DNA of 64,000 bases from Comamonas sp. SCN 67-35 (lineage in GTDB: Bacteria > Pseudomonadota > Gammaproteobacteria > Burkholderiales > Burkholderiaceae_C): NCBI GenBank assembly GCA_001725255.1, contig MEFV01000011.1, forward strand, positions 43,508-107,507, written 5' to 3'. Shown here one piece after another: positions 38,683 to 47,634 of this stretch; position 1 is the first letter of the stretch; each line of letters opens with the position of its first letter. The position numbers were made by a program, and so were the translations under genes. The notes under the pieces were generated by a model. The model saw only the letters and a list, made by a program, of their open reading frames with translations. It was not told the DNA's origin and did not search any database.

Positions 38683-39852
38683 ATGAGCAAACTGTCTGCC
38701 ATCCCGCCCCGCGCCACGCGGCTTGCCGTGGGCGCCCTGCTGCTGGCCCTGGGCTGCACGGCCGGTGCACAAGCGCCGTCACCAGCCCCGGAGGGTGCGT
38801 CCGCGACAAGCGTGGTCAACATCTATGCCGCGACGGGCGCGGGCCAACTGAGCCCCGCCACGCAAGGGGCGCTGGAGCGGGCGTATGTGCCCAACCTGCG
38901 CTCGAACGACGTCTACGTGATCGACCCGGCCACGTTCAAGGTGGTGGACAAATTCCCCGTGGGCCGCAGCCCGCAGCACATCGTGCCCTCGTGGGATCTG
39001 CAGACGCTGTGGGTGACGAACAACGCCGAGGGCCGCACCGACGGGAGCCTGACGCCCATCGACCCGAAGACGGGCAAGCCCTCGGGCCGGGCGATCGCGG
39101 TGGATGACCCCTACAACATGTACTTCACGCCCGACGGCAAGGAGGCCATCGTCGTCGCCGAGGCGCTCAAGCGGCTGGATTTCCGTGACGCGCACACGAT
39201 GAAGCTCAACTCCAGTCTGGCGGTGCCCGAGTGCAAGGGCATCAACCACGCGGAGTTCGCCGCCGATGGCAGCTTCGCCATCTTCACCTGCGAATTCAGC
39301 GGCAAGGTGGCCAAGGTGGACCTGGTGCAGCGCAAGGTCGTCGGCTATCTGGAGCTGGCCAAGAAGGGCATGCCGCAGGACGTGCGCAGCTCGCCCGACG
39401 GCAAGGCCTTCTTCGTCGCCGACATGATGGCCAATGGCGTGCATGTGATCGACCCCGTGGCCTTCACCAGGATCGGCTTCATCGAGGCGGGCATAGGCAC
39501 GCACGGCCTGTACCCGAGCCGCGACGGCAAGAGCCTGTACGCCACCAACCGCGGCACGCAGATGATCCACGGCAGGCGCAAGGGCAAGGGCGGCGTCACG
39601 GTGATCGACTTCGCCACGCGCAAGGTCGTCGCCACCTGGCCGATTCCGGGCGGCGGTAGCCCCGACATGGGCAACGTCAGCGCCGACGGCAAGACGCTGT
39701 GGCTCTCGGGGCGCTACGACGACGTGGTCTACGCGATCGACACCACCAGCGGCGCCGTCAGATCCATCCCCGTGGGTGCCGAGCCGCACGGCATGACGAT
39801 CTGGCCGCAGCCGGGGCGCTATTCGCTGGGTCACACGGGCAACATGCGCTGA
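38683..39852 (+). CDS. Exported YVTN/NHL-type beta-propeller protein
   Basis: This 389-residue protein starts with a signal peptide containing a cysteine (ALLLALGCTAGAQA), so lipoprotein processing is possible. The rest is a repeat propeller: AYVPNLRSNDVYVIDPATFK, VDDPYNMYFTPDGKEAIVVA, MPQDVRSSPDGKAFFVADMM, THGLYPSRDGKSLYATN and GSPDMGNVSADGKTLWLSGR. Each blade has the PDG or SDG turn typical of YVTN repeats. The function is unknown; such proteins bind ligands or accompany periplasmic oxidoreductases. It follows the creatininase-like gene. Confidence 0.82.
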   Translation: MSKLSAIPPRATRLAVGALLLALGCTAGAQAPSPAPEGASATSVVNIYAATGAGQLSPATQGALERAYVPNLRSNDVYVIDPATFKVVDKFPVGRSPQHIVPSWDLQTLWVTNNAEGRTDGSLTPIDPKTGKPSGRAIAVDDPYNMYFTPDGKEAIVVAEALKRLDFRDAHTMKLNSSLAVPECKGINHAEFAADGSFAIFTCEFSGKVAKVDLVQRKVVGYLELAKKGMPQDVRSSPDGKAFFVADMMANGVHVIDPVAFTRIGFIEAGIGTHGLYPSRDGKSLYATNRGTQMIHGRRKGKGGVTVIDFATRKVVATWPIPGGGSPDMGNVSADGKTLWLSGRYDDVVYAIDTTSGAVRSIPVGAEPHGMTIWPQPGRYSLGHTGNMR

Positions 39853-39868
39853 GGCGCGCAGGCCCCGT

Positions 39869-40960
39869 TCAGCCGCGCAGGGCGCGGCGCGCACGCACCG
39901 CCGCGGCCAGTCCGTCCAGCACGGGCACGGTCTGCGCGAAGCTGATGCAGGCGTCGGTCACCGACACGCCGGGCTTCAACGGCTGGCCCGGCACGATGTC
40001 CTGGCGGCCTTCCTCCAGGTGGCTTTCGATCATCACGCCCAGGATGCGGTCATCGCCCGCCGCGATCTGGCCGGCCACGTCGTGGGCCACCTCGATCTGG
40101 CGGCGGTGCTGCTTGCTCGAATTGGCGTGCGAGCAGTCGATCATCACCTGCTCGCGCAGGCCGCAGGTCTTGAGCAGCGCGCAGGCCGCGTCCACGTCGG
40201 CCTTGGCGTAGTTGGGCCGCTTGCCGCCGCGCAGGATGACGTGGCAGTCGTCGTTGCCGCGCGTCTCGAACACGGCGGCCTGGCCCATCTTGGTCAGGCC
40301 CAGGAAGGCGTGCGGTGCCCGCGCGGCCACGATGGCATCGGCCGCCACCTTGACGCCGCCGTCGGTGCCGTTCTTGAAACCGACCGGGCACGAGAGGCCG
40401 CTGGCGAGCTGGCGGTGGCTCGGGCTTTCGGTGGTGCGCGCGCCGATGGCGCCCCAGCTCACCAGATCGCTGATGAACTGCGGCGACAGCAGGTCGAGAA
40501 ACTCCGTGCCCACGGGCAGCCCCAGCGCGAGCACGTCGAGCAGCAGCTGGCGCGCCAGGCGCAGTCCGTCGTTGATGGCGCAGCTGCCGTCCAGGCGCGG
40601 GTCGTTGATGTAGCCCTTCCAGCCCACCGTGGTGCGGGGCTTCTCGAAGTACACGCGCATCACCACGAGCAGCTCGTCCGCGTGGCGCTCGGCCTCGCGC
40701 TGCAGGCGGCGCGCGTAGTCCAGCGCCTGGTCATGGTCGTGGATGGAGCAGGGCCCGACCACCACCACCAGCCGGTCGTCTTCGCCGCGCAGCACGCGCG
40801 CAAGGGCCGTGCGGCTGCTCTCGACCAGGGCCTGCGCCGCCTCGGGCGCCGGCAGCCATTCCTGCAGCAGCGCGGGCGTGATCAGCGGGCGCACGGCGCG
40901 GATGCGCGTGTCGTCGATGCGGGTGGTGTCCTGGGTGGAGGGGGTTTGGGTGTCGAGCAT
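39869..40960 (-). CDS. 3-deoxy-7-phosphoheptulonate (DAHP) synthase, class I
   Basis: This enzyme condenses phosphoenolpyruvate and erythrose 4-phosphate, the first step of the shikimate pathway. The 363-residue AroF/G/H-type sequence has [51 protein letters not shown] and [13 protein letters not shown]. Which amino acid feeds back cannot be told. One copy of the dispersed repeat lies 15 bases upstream of the start. Confidence 0.95.
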   Translation of the reverse strand: MLDTQTPSTQDTTRIDDTRIRAVRPLITPALLQEWLPAPEAAQALVESSRTALARVLRGEDDRLVVVVGPCSIHDHDQALDYARRLQREAERHADELLVVMRVYFEKPRTTVGWKGYINDPRLDGSCAINDGLRLARQLLLDVLALGLPVGTEFLDLLSPQFISDLVSWGAIGARTTESPSHRQLASGLSCPVGFKNGTDGGVKVAADAIVAARAPHAFLGLTKMGQAAVFETRGNDDCHVILRGGKRPNYAKADVDAACALLKTCGLREQVMIDCSHANSSKQHRRQIEVAHDVAGQIAAGDDRILGVMIESHLEEGRQDIVPGQPLKPGVSVTDACISFAQTVPVLDGLAAAVRARRALRG

Positions 40961-40975
40961 GGCGCAATTATCAGT

Positions 40976-41021
40976 CTTTTCAGATCGTAACGTCCGTGCG
41001 ATAAGCGATGACAGCTATCAA
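40976..41021 (-). repeat. Dispersed ~46-bp repeat, copy D
   Basis: On the minus strand it reads TTGATAGCTGTCATCGCTTA and ends CTGAAAAG, in the gap between divergent DAHP synthase and acylphosphatase genes. The first 19 bases differ from copy B at a single position (T for C). Confidence 0.65.
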
Positions 41022-41099
41022 ATCCATATTGATCGTGAACGAGCGAGGCCGGTTCACCGTCGGCCCGCGGAGGTGGTGCCTTCGTATCATGGCGGCCTC

Positions 41100-41390
41100 A
41101 TGAACGAGATCGTCGTCACCCGCCACCTGCTGATCGAAGGCCGCGTGCAGGGCGTGCGCTACCGCGCCAGCACCGTCGAACAGGCGCGGCGCCTGGGCCT
41201 GCGCGGCTGGGTGCGCAATCTTGCCGACGGGCGGGTGGAGGCCCTGGTCCAGGGCCCGCCAGAGGCCGTGCAGGCGCTGATCGCCTGGGCCTGGCAGGGC
41301 CCGGCGCTGGCGCAAGTGCGGCAGGTGCATGTGGGCGAGCGCGATGGCGCCGAGGTCTTCGATCGGTTCGAGCAGCGCGTCACGGCCTGA
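41100..41390 (+). CDS. Acylphosphatase
   Basis: This 96-residue enzyme hydrolyses carboxyl-phosphate bonds. The signature [20 protein letters not shown] holds the catalytic Arg (about 22) and phosphate cradle, although the usual GVxFR reads GVRYR; the catalytic Asn is in [13 protein letters not shown]. The start ATG at 41100 is the only one in frame with this motif. It is divergent from DAHP synthase. Confidence 0.93.
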   Translation: MNEIVVTRHLLIEGRVQGVRYRASTVEQARRLGLRGWVRNLADGRVEALVQGPPEAVQALIAWAWQGPALAQVRQVHVGERDGAEVFDRFEQRVTA

Positions 41391-41500
41391 CACAAGAACG
41401 AGCGCATCGAGTCCACCTTCCGCAAGGCGGGGTGCGGCCGCCGCTTCAGCGCAAGAACCGGATGGCGAGCGCGGCGCATTCGGCCTACAGTCCCGACACC

Positions 41501-42361
41501 ATGCAAAGCGCCACCCTATCCCACCTGGACGCCATCACCCGTGCCTGCCGACGCATCGAAAGCGCGCAGACGCCGCCGTTGCTGGCCGAGCTGGCCCGCG
41601 AAGCCGGGCTGAGCCCCTGGCATTTCCAGCGGCTCTTCAAGCGGCACACCGGCGTCACGCCCCGGCACTACGCGCAGGCGCAGCGTGCCCGGCGTCTGCG
41701 TGCCGAGCTGCGGGGCCAGGGCAGCGTGACCGAGGCCATTTACGGCGCGGGCTTCGGCGCACCCAGCCGCTTCTATGAAAACAGCGATGAGCTGCTGGGC
41801 ATGACGCCCACCGCCTGGCGCGCCGGCGGCGCGGGTGAAACCATCCATTTCGCGCTCGGCGAATGCAGCCTGGGCGCGATTCTCGTGGCCGAAAGCGCGC
41901 GCGGGCTGTGCGCCATCGCGCTGGATGATCACCCCGAGCCGCTGCTGCGCGAGCTGCAGGACCAGTTCCCCCGTGCCCACCTGGTCGGCGGCGACGTCGC
42001 GTTCGAGCGCCGCGTGGCGCAGGTGGTGGGCTTCGTCGAGCAGCCCGCCGTCGGGCTCGACCTGCCCCTGGACGTGCGCGGCAGCGCCTTCCAGCAGCGC
42101 GTGTGGCAGGCGCTGCGCGCGGTGCCGCCAGGCACGACCGTGGGCTATGCGGAACTGGCCCGGCGCATCGGCCAGTCCGCGGCCGCGCGCGCCGTGGCCC
42201 GCGCTTGCGCGAGCAACGTGCTGGCCGTCGCCATCCCCTGCCACCGCGTGGTGCGCGCCGACGGCCAGCTCTCAGGCTACCGCTGGGGCGTGGCGCGCAA
42301 GGCGGCGCTGCTGGCGCGCGAGGGGTGCTCGCCCCAGGGCTGCGGCGACACAAGCTCGTGA
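41501..42361 (+). CDS. Ada-type protein: AraC-like HTH plus O6-methylguanine-DNA methyltransferase
   Basis: This protein (about 286 residues) combines an AraC-type DNA-binding domain (LAREAGLSPWHFQRLFKRHT, RFYENSDELLGMTPTAWRAG) with an Ogt/MGMT domain ending in the alkyl-acceptor motif IPCHRVV (Cys about 247) and the arginine-finger region RAVARACASN. The N-terminal Ada zinc module with the methylphosphotriester-accepting Cys is absent, so it resembles the shortened Ada seen in many betaproteobacteria. The start is either 41501 or 41462; neither has a clear Shine-Dalgarno. Confidence 0.92.
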   Translation: MQSATLSHLDAITRACRRIESAQTPPLLAELAREAGLSPWHFQRLFKRHTGVTPRHYAQAQRARRLRAELRGQGSVTEAIYGAGFGAPSRFYENSDELLGMTPTAWRAGGAGETIHFALGECSLGAILVAESARGLCAIALDDHPEPLLRELQDQFPRAHLVGGDVAFERRVAQVVGFVEQPAVGLDLPLDVRGSAFQQRVWQALRAVPPGTTVGYAELARRIGQSAAARAVARACASNVLAVAIPCHRVVRADGQLSGYRWGVARKAALLAREGCSPQGCGDTSS

Positions 42362-42383
42362 CACAGTAGTGGGTAGCGCGGCT

Positions 42384-43979
42384 TCAGTCGGGCAGCAGCC
42401 GCGCCCAATCCACTGCCTGCGTCGTGTCCACCTGCGTGACGAGCGGCCGCTCGTCGTCCGTGAACGGCTCGCGCTCGGCGAGCTGGCGCTCCAGCACCCG
42501 CTCGGTCGCCTCCGAGGCGTCGCCGCCGGCCGCGGCGCGGCGGCGCACGCGCTCGCGCAGCACCGGTTCGGGCGCATCGAAGGCCAGGATGCGGCAGGGC
42601 ACACCCAGCTCGCGCGCCAGCGCGATGAACCCGGCGCGGTGCGCGCGGCGCAGGAAGGTGGCGTCCACCAGCACCGGCTGGCCCGCGGTCAGCACGGCGC
42701 GCGCCCGCTCGGCCAGCGCGGCGTAAGTGCGCGCGCTGGCGTCGGCCGTATAGATGCCCCCGGGCACGCCGGCGCTGCGCTGCAGCGGCGCCAGATCGAA
42801 CAGCCGCTTGCGCTCGACGTCGGAGTGCAGAGCGACCAGGCCGCGCTGCTCGATGAGCGGCTGGCTCTGGCTGCTCTTGCCGCTGCCCGAGACGCCGCTG
42901 GCCAGCCACAGCACGCGCTCGCGCGGTTGCATGAAGCCGCGCGCCAGGCGCAGATAGCGCGCCGCCTCCTGCGTCGGCGCATCGTCCGGCGCGGCCGCGC
43001 GCAGCGCCGCCACCTTGGCGCGCACCAGCGCGCGGTAGGCCGCACACCAGGGCAGCAGGGCGACGCCAGCGTGGTCGCCGCCGAGGTCCAGCCAGGCATT
43101 GATGAAGCGCCAGGCCAGCGGCGCCAGGCCGTGCGCGTGCAGGTCCATGAACAGGAAGGCCACGTCGGCGATCACGTCGATCCAGCGCAGCGCCGGATCG
43201 AACTCGATGGCGTCGAACAGCACCGCGTCGCCCTGCAGCCACAGCAGGTTGCCCAGGTGCAGGTCGCCATGGCATTCGCGCACCTGGCCGGCGGCCAGGC
43301 GGGCGCGCATCAGGGGTGTCAGCCGCTCGCCCTCGGCCGCGCTCCAGCGCGCCAGCGCGTCGACATCGACCGCCGCCGGCGTGTCGGCCAGCAGCGCGGC
43401 CAGAGGCCGGAAATTGTCCTGCGCGGCGTGCACCATGGCCTCGGGCTGGCCGTACGAACGGGCCGGTGTGGCGCGCGCCGCGTCCGCGTGCAGCGCCGCC
43501 ACGCGGCGCGCCAGCGCGTCGACGTGCGGCGCCCGCAGGCGCCCCTGGGCGGCGATGCGCGCCAGCTCGGCATCGGCCGGAAAGCGGCGCATGTGCACCG
43601 CCCATTCCAGCACCGGCCCGTTGCCGCCGATGCGCGGCGCCCGCACGCTGCCGGTGATCGGCACCACGTCCAGGTACAGCCCGGGCGCCGTGCGGCGGTT
43701 GATGCGCAGCTCTTCCAGGCACGCGGCGTGGCGCTGCTCCAGCGTGCTGAAGTCGAGGAAATCCAGCTTTAGGGGCTTCTTGATCTTCCAGGCGTCATCG
43801 CCGGCCAGCAGCACCCAGGAGATGTGGGTTTCGATGCAATCGGCCTGAGCGCCCGGCAGGCTGGCGCGCAGGGCGTCGACGAGCGCCCGCGCCGGGTCGC
43901 CCGTGCCTGCGGGGTGGGGTGGATGGCCGTGCAGGTTCACGGCCGCATGGTCGCCATGAGGCGGCATCCTGCCCGCCAT
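42384..43979 (-). CDS. Two-domain protein: phosphotransferase (APH-like) plus P-loop kinase
   Basis: This 531-residue protein has an N-terminal aminoglycoside-phosphotransferase-fold domain (WVLLAGDDAWKIKKPLKLDF, the catalytic-loop motif RECHGDLHLGNLLWLQGD and VLFDAIEFDPALRWIDVIAD) followed from ~345 by an AAA/zeta-like P-loop kinase domain (ASGVSGSGKSS; VLVDATFLRRAHRAGFIALA). The combined architecture is widespread in Proteobacteria, but its substrate is not established; antibiotic resistance should not be assumed. It is 27 bases upstream of nothing it obviously couples with (ychF lies upstream on the same strand). Confidence 0.85.
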   Translation of the reverse strand: MAGRMPPHGDHAAVNLHGHPPHPAGTGDPARALVDALRASLPGAQADCIETHISWVLLAGDDAWKIKKPLKLDFLDFSTLEQRHAACLEELRINRRTAPGLYLDVVPITGSVRAPRIGGNGPVLEWAVHMRRFPADAELARIAAQGRLRAPHVDALARRVAALHADAARATPARSYGQPEAMVHAAQDNFRPLAALLADTPAAVDVDALARWSAAEGERLTPLMRARLAAGQVRECHGDLHLGNLLWLQGDAVLFDAIEFDPALRWIDVIADVAFLFMDLHAHGLAPLAWRFINAWLDLGGDHAGVALLPWCAAYRALVRAKVAALRAAAPDDAPTQEAARYLRLARGFMQPRERVLWLASGVSGSGKSSQSQPLIEQRGLVALHSDVERKRLFDLAPLQRSAGVPGGIYTADASARTYAALAERARAVLTAGQPVLVDATFLRRAHRAGFIALARELGVPCRILAFDAPEPVLRERVRRRAAAGGDASEATERVLERQLAEREPFTDDERPLVTQVDTTQAVDWARLLPD

Positions 43980-44006
43980 GTTGCCGCGATGCCGACGTGT
44001 TGCACG

Positions 44007-45101
44007 TCAGACGTTGAACAGGAAGTTCATCACGTCCCCGTCCTTGACCACGTAGTCCTTGCCTTCCGCGCGCATCTTCCCGGCGTCTTTCGCGCCCTGT
44101 TCGCCCTTGAACTGGATGAAGTCGTCGAAGGCGATGGTCTGCGCGCGGATGAAGCCGCGCTCGAAGTCGCCATGGATCACGCCGGCCGCCTGCGGCGCGG
44201 TGTCGCCCTTGCGGATGGTCCAGGCCCGCACTTCCTTGACGCCAGCGGTGAAGTAGGTCTGCAGGCCCAGCAGGTCATAGCCGGCGCGGATCAGGCGGTT
44301 CAGGCCCGGCTCGTGCAGGCCCATCTCTTCCAGGAACATCGTGCGGTCTTCGTCGCTCATCTCGGCCATTTCGGCTTCGATCTTGGCGCAGATGGCGACC
44401 ACTGGCGCGTTCTGCGCGGCGGCGTACTCCTTCAGCCGGTCGAGCATCGGGTTGGCCTCGAAGCCGTCCTCCGCCACGTTGGCGACGAACATCGCGGGCT
44501 TGGCGGTGATGAGGCAGAAGGGCTTGAGCAGCGGCGCATCCTCCTTGCTCACGGCGATGGCGCGCGCGGGCCGGCCTTCGTTGAGCGCAGCCTGGATGGG
44601 TGTGAGCAGGGCCACCAGCTTGGCCGCCTCCTTGTCGTTGCCGCTCTTGGCGGCCTTGGCGTAGCGGTTCAGTGCCTTCTCCACCGTGGCGAGGTCGGCC
44701 AGGCACAGCTCGGTCTGGATGACTTCGATGTCGGCGATCGGATCGACCTTGCCCGCGACGTGGATGACGTTGGGGTCCTCGAAGCAGCGCACGACGTTGA
44801 CGATGGCGTCGGTCTCGCGGATGTGCGCGAGAAACTGGTTGCCCAGGCCCTCGCCCTTGCTGGCACCGGCCACCAGTCCCGCGATGTCGACGAATTCGAC
44901 GATGGCCGGGACGATGCGCTCGGGCTGGACGATCCCGGCCAGCTGTTGCAGACGTGGATCGGGCACTTCCACCACGCCGGTATTGGGTTCGATGGTGCAG
45001 AAAGGATAGTTCTCGGCGGCGATGCCAGCCTTGGTGAGGGCGTTGAAGAGGGTGGACTTGCCGACGTTGGGCAGCCCCACGATGCCGCATTTCAGGCTCA
45101 T
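44007..45101 (-). CDS. ychF: Redox-regulated ribosome-binding ATPase YchF
   Basis: This OBG-family P-loop protein prefers ATP to GTP. It has 364 residues: G1 LPNVGKST, G3 [20 protein letters not shown], a coiled-coil insert and the C-terminal TGS domain ([40 protein letters not shown]). The TGS end [17 protein letters not shown] is complete. The ATG at 45101 ([12 protein letters not shown]) is the family start; upstream extension to 45179 is unlike it. In many bacteria ychF is beside pth; here it is not. Confidence 0.96.
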   Translation of the reverse strand: MSLKCGIVGLPNVGKSTLFNALTKAGIAAENYPFCTIEPNTGVVEVPDPRLQQLAGIVQPERIVPAIVEFVDIAGLVAGASKGEGLGNQFLAHIRETDAIVNVVRCFEDPNVIHVAGKVDPIADIEVIQTELCLADLATVEKALNRYAKAAKSGNDKEAAKLVALLTPIQAALNEGRPARAIAVSKEDAPLLKPFCLITAKPAMFVANVAEDGFEANPMLDRLKEYAAAQNAPVVAICAKIEAEMAEMSDEDRTMFLEEMGLHEPGLNRLIRAGYDLLGLQTYFTAGVKEVRAWTIRKGDTAPQAAGVIHGDFERGFIRAQTIAFDDFIQFKGEQGAKDAGKMRAEGKDYVVKDGDVMNFLFNV

Positions 45102-45360
45102 GGCAGGGTTCTTTCGGGATGGGGATACCGGAGATTTTAGGGAGGTCTTGAAACCGATGGCCTTGCTCGCATCCGCCATGACGGCTCGCGCTTCCCTTCC
45201 GGGTTTTGCAGACTTCCCCCGGGGCTTGCTTCAACCCCTCGTTTGCCGAACCATGTACACGCCCACGCCGCGCAATCGCGATGGCCGGACTGATCTGAGA
45301 CGCGAGGCGCGTCCGTTGGCGCCTCGTTGCCACCGCCGATCCAGGTCCGATCAATCATCA

Positions 45361-46050
45361 TCAGCGCTGCAGCCCGGGCGCATCCTGGCGCCAGGTTTGC
45401 AGCCACTCGCGCTGTTCTTTCGTGAGTACCGCATCGACCTTGGCACGCATGTCGAGCGATGCCTCGAGCTGCTGCAGGCGCAGGTCCGAAAGCGCCTTGT
45501 ATGCCGATTGAACCGCAGCGCGATCCGGGGCTTCGCTCGCGAGCAGTTCGTGCAGCTTGCCCGCGGCGGCGAAGATGTTGCCCGCGAGATTCCACTGTGT
45601 GTCCGCGACGTTGGCGTGGATCTTCTCGATCTTGTCTTTCTGCTCGTCGCTGAGCGCCAGGCCGGCACCTGCAAGACCCCGCCCGCGCATCATCCCCGGT
45701 CCCATGAAATATCCGCTGTCCCAGCCACCACCCCAGCCGTTCATCATGCCGGGGCCATACTCACCGGACCAGCGACCCATCATTCGGGGTCCATGGCCGT
45801 CACCCCAGCCTCCCATCATTCCGGGTCCGTAGCCGCCACCCCAGCCTCCCATCATTCCGCGTCTCCCGCCATAGCCGTAGCCGCCGGCCGCAGGTTGCCG
45901 GGCCGGCACCCCGGGCGTCGCTTCGGAACCCACTTCGCCGGATGGAGCCGCATCGGTCGCAGCGAACCCCGGTGCAGGCATCACCGCGAGGCCGCCGGTC
46001 ACCACGAGCGCGACCAGGTACGCACGCGCACCACTTTTGGAAATTCTCAT
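45361..46050 (-). CDS. Spy/CpxP-like periplasmic protein with Gly-Met-Trp repeats
   Basis: This 229-residue exported protein has a signal peptide (~1-31, cleavage near GFA-ATD), then a low-complexity segment (~57-123) of tandem units such as MMGGWGGGYGPG, MMGGWGDGHGPR and MMGRWSGEYGPG, then a helical domain (LALSDEQKDKIEKIHANVAD, LTKEQREWLQTW) like Spy/CpxP or metal-sensor LTXXQ proteins. The Met/Gly-rich part could bind copper or other soft metal, but this is inference. AGGAG precedes the ATG. It is divergent from the BON gene, with two FNR-like boxes in the 280-base gap. Confidence 0.78.
   Translation of the reverse strand: MRISKSGARAYLVALVVTGGLAVMPAPGFAATDAAPSGEVGSEATPGVPARQPAAGGYGYGGRRGMMGGWGGGYGPGMMGGWGDGHGPRMMGRWSGEYGPGMMNGWGGGWDSGYFMGPGMMRGRGLAGAGLALSDEQKDKIEKIHANVADTQWNLAGNIFAAAGKLHELLASEAPDRAAVQSAYKALSDLRLQQLEASLDMRAKVDAVLTKEQREWLQTWRQDAPGLQR
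45690..45870 (-). repeat. Coding tandem repeat, ~36-bp units (MMGGWGGGYGPG type)
   Basis: Degenerate 36-base units encode 12-residue Met-Met-Gly-x-Trp-Gly-Gly-x-Tyr/His-Gly-Pro-Gly/Arg repeats inside the Spy-like gene, about four in tandem. The DNA repeats (CCTCCCATCATTCCG on the plus strand) are similar enough to allow slippage and copy-number change. Confidence 0.7.
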
Positions 46051-46224
46051 TTCAATGCTCCTGTCGACGGTATCTGGGTCTGGATCCGAGCCCATGCGGC
46101 TCCCACGAGGTTCGGCCCAAGCGCGATGCGGATTCCATGAGCTTCGCGAACATTGAAGCCAGGCATCGTCTGATCGACCGAACCATCGGCGAGAGCCATG
46201 CTATTTCGCCTGTGCCGGAGCTCC

Positions 46225-46238
46225 TTGATCTGGATCAC
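46225..46238. promoter_or_regulatory. FNR/Anr-like box (TTGAT-CTGG-ATCAC)
   Basis: It matches the TTGAT-N4-ATCAA FNR/Anr palindrome at 9 of 10 positions. It is the distal of two boxes in the divergent gap between the Spy-like gene (start 46050) and the BON gene (start 46331). Confidence 0.6.
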
Positions 46239-46255
46239 AAGCCCTCGCGATCGGT

Positions 46256-46269
46256 TTGACGGATATCAA
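46256..46269. promoter_or_regulatory. FNR/Anr-like box (TTGAC-GGAT-ATCAA) of the BON gene
   Basis: It matches the FNR/Anr consensus at 9 of 10 positions. The centre is 68 bases before the BON-protein ATG; TAAAGT at 46292-46297 is a possible -10 hexamer (4 of 6) at the spacing expected for class II activation. Confidence 0.65.
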
Positions 46270-46330
46270 TACCGGCAACAGGACGGGTACCTAAAGTGGT
46301 CCTAACGCGGTGCGCCGCCTGGAGATTCAC

Positions 46331-46984
46331 ATGAAGACCGATCATCAGATCAAGCAGGACGTGATTGCCGAATTGGAGTGGGATCCGGCCATCAACTCGA
46401 ATGCCATCGGCATCGCGGTCAACGATGGCGTGGTGACCGTCAGCGGGCACATCGACACGTATGCCCAGAAGCGGGTCATCGAGAAGGCGCTGCGGCGGGT
46501 CAACGGCGTGAAAACGGTAGCGCTGGACCTCGATGTCAGTTTGTCTCAACAGAACCAGCGCGAGGACACCGGGCTGGCTCTTGCGGTCCACAATGCGCTG
46601 AAGTGGAACAGCGTGGTGCCTGTCGACAAGATACGCGCGGCCGTCGACAACGGCTGGGTCACGCTTACCGGGGAGGTGGACTGGAATTACCAGCGTATCG
46701 CCGCCGAAAAGGCAGTGCGGCCTCTCTTGGGTGTCACCGGAATCAGTAATGACATCAGTCTCAGTCCGCGCCCTGTACCTGCCGATGTCCTCAGCAGTAT
46801 CGAAGGCGCATTGAAACGCCAGGCTGAGCGTGAGGCCAAGCGCGTGCAGGTCGATGTGAGCGGATCGACTGTCACGCTGCGTGGTGACGTCCGCTCGTGG
46901 CCGGAGCACACCGCCGCAGTCGGCGCCGCCTGGTCGGCGCCTGGCGTGCGCAAAGTGGTCGACGAACTGCACGTCAATCCGTGA
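46331..46984 (+). CDS. BON-domain protein (three BON modules)
   Basis: This 217-residue protein consists of three BON modules: about 1-70 (DVIAELEWDPAINSNAIGIA), 75-145 (ALAVHNALKWNSVVPVDKIR) and 150-217 (SIEGALKRQAEREAKRVQVD). BON domains bind phospholipid or stabilise the envelope, as in OsmY. There is no signal peptide, so it may be cytoplasmic, unlike OsmY. GGAGA precedes the ATG at 46331. Context is the stress island; expression is probably oxygen-controlled through the boxes upstream. Confidence 0.88.
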   Translation: MKTDHQIKQDVIAELEWDPAINSNAIGIAVNDGVVTVSGHIDTYAQKRVIEKALRRVNGVKTVALDLDVSLSQQNQREDTGLALAVHNALKWNSVVPVDKIRAAVDNGWVTLTGEVDWNYQRIAAEKAVRPLLGVTGISNDISLSPRPVPADVLSSIEGALKRQAEREAKRVQVDVSGSTVTLRGDVRSWPEHTAAVGAAWSAPGVRKVVDELHVNP

Positions 46985-47064
46985 GTGGGTGGGCCGCGCC
47001 GCCGGATCTGCCCGGGCATGGGGTGTCGGCGCAATTTTCTCTTTAACCGTCAAGGACCAAGACC

Positions 47065-47490
47065 ATGAACTCTCTGACCCGATTCGACCCTGTGGATGAT
47101 CTGTTCCCCGATTTCATGCGCCGCTTCATGCGGCGGGGTGTCGGCGATTTCGAGGCTGCACCGCCGGAAATCCGGCTCGACGTGACCGAGCGTGAAAAGG
47201 ATTTCCTGGTGCGCGCCGAAGTGCCGGGTGCAAGGAAGGAAGACGTGCGTGTGCAGATCGACGGCAACTATGTCTCGATCTCGGCCGACGTGAAAAAGGA
47301 AAAGGAAACGAAAGACGAGAAAGGACGCGTGCTGGTCAAGGAAAGCAGTTACGGCACGGCAACGCGCGGCTTTTCGCTCGCCTGGGAAATCGACGACAAG
47401 GCGTCGAGCGCCAAGCTCGACAACGGCGTGCTCACCCTGACGCTGCCCAAGCGCCAGGGTGCCGGCAGCAAGCTGCTGCCCATCAGTTGA
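47065..47490 (+). CDS. Hsp20 / alpha-crystallin small heat-shock protein
   Basis: This 141-residue ATP-independent holdase has a short N-terminus (FDPVDDLFPDFMRRFMRRGV), an alpha-crystallin domain (~33-130; IRLDVTEREKDFLVRAEVPG, GVLTLTLPKR) and a short tail without a clear IxI motif. It is 80 bases after the BON gene and probably in the same transcription unit. Hsp20 genes of this compact type are frequent in low-oxygen or stationary-phase clusters. Confidence 0.94.
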   Translation: MNSLTRFDPVDDLFPDFMRRFMRRGVGDFEAAPPEIRLDVTEREKDFLVRAEVPGARKEDVRVQIDGNYVSISADVKKEKETKDEKGRVLVKESSYGTATRGFSLAWEIDDKASSAKLDNGVLTLTLPKRQGAGSKLLPIS

Positions 47491-47634
47491 ACCCCCGGCG
47501 CCATGGCAGCCGACGGCGGCACGGTCAGGCGGCACCGGTTCAATCCGGTGCGCCTCGCAGCCCATGGCGGGCACGCCCTTGGAGCGCTGCGATGACAGCA
47601 GCCCCGGCGACGCCGGAACAGATTGGACGAAGCC

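Noticed and set aside
45304..45325. GAGGCGC/GCGCCTC hairpin after the Spy-like gene
   Set aside because: It has a 7-bp stem with an 8-base loop and no T-run on either strand; it is too weak to call a terminator.
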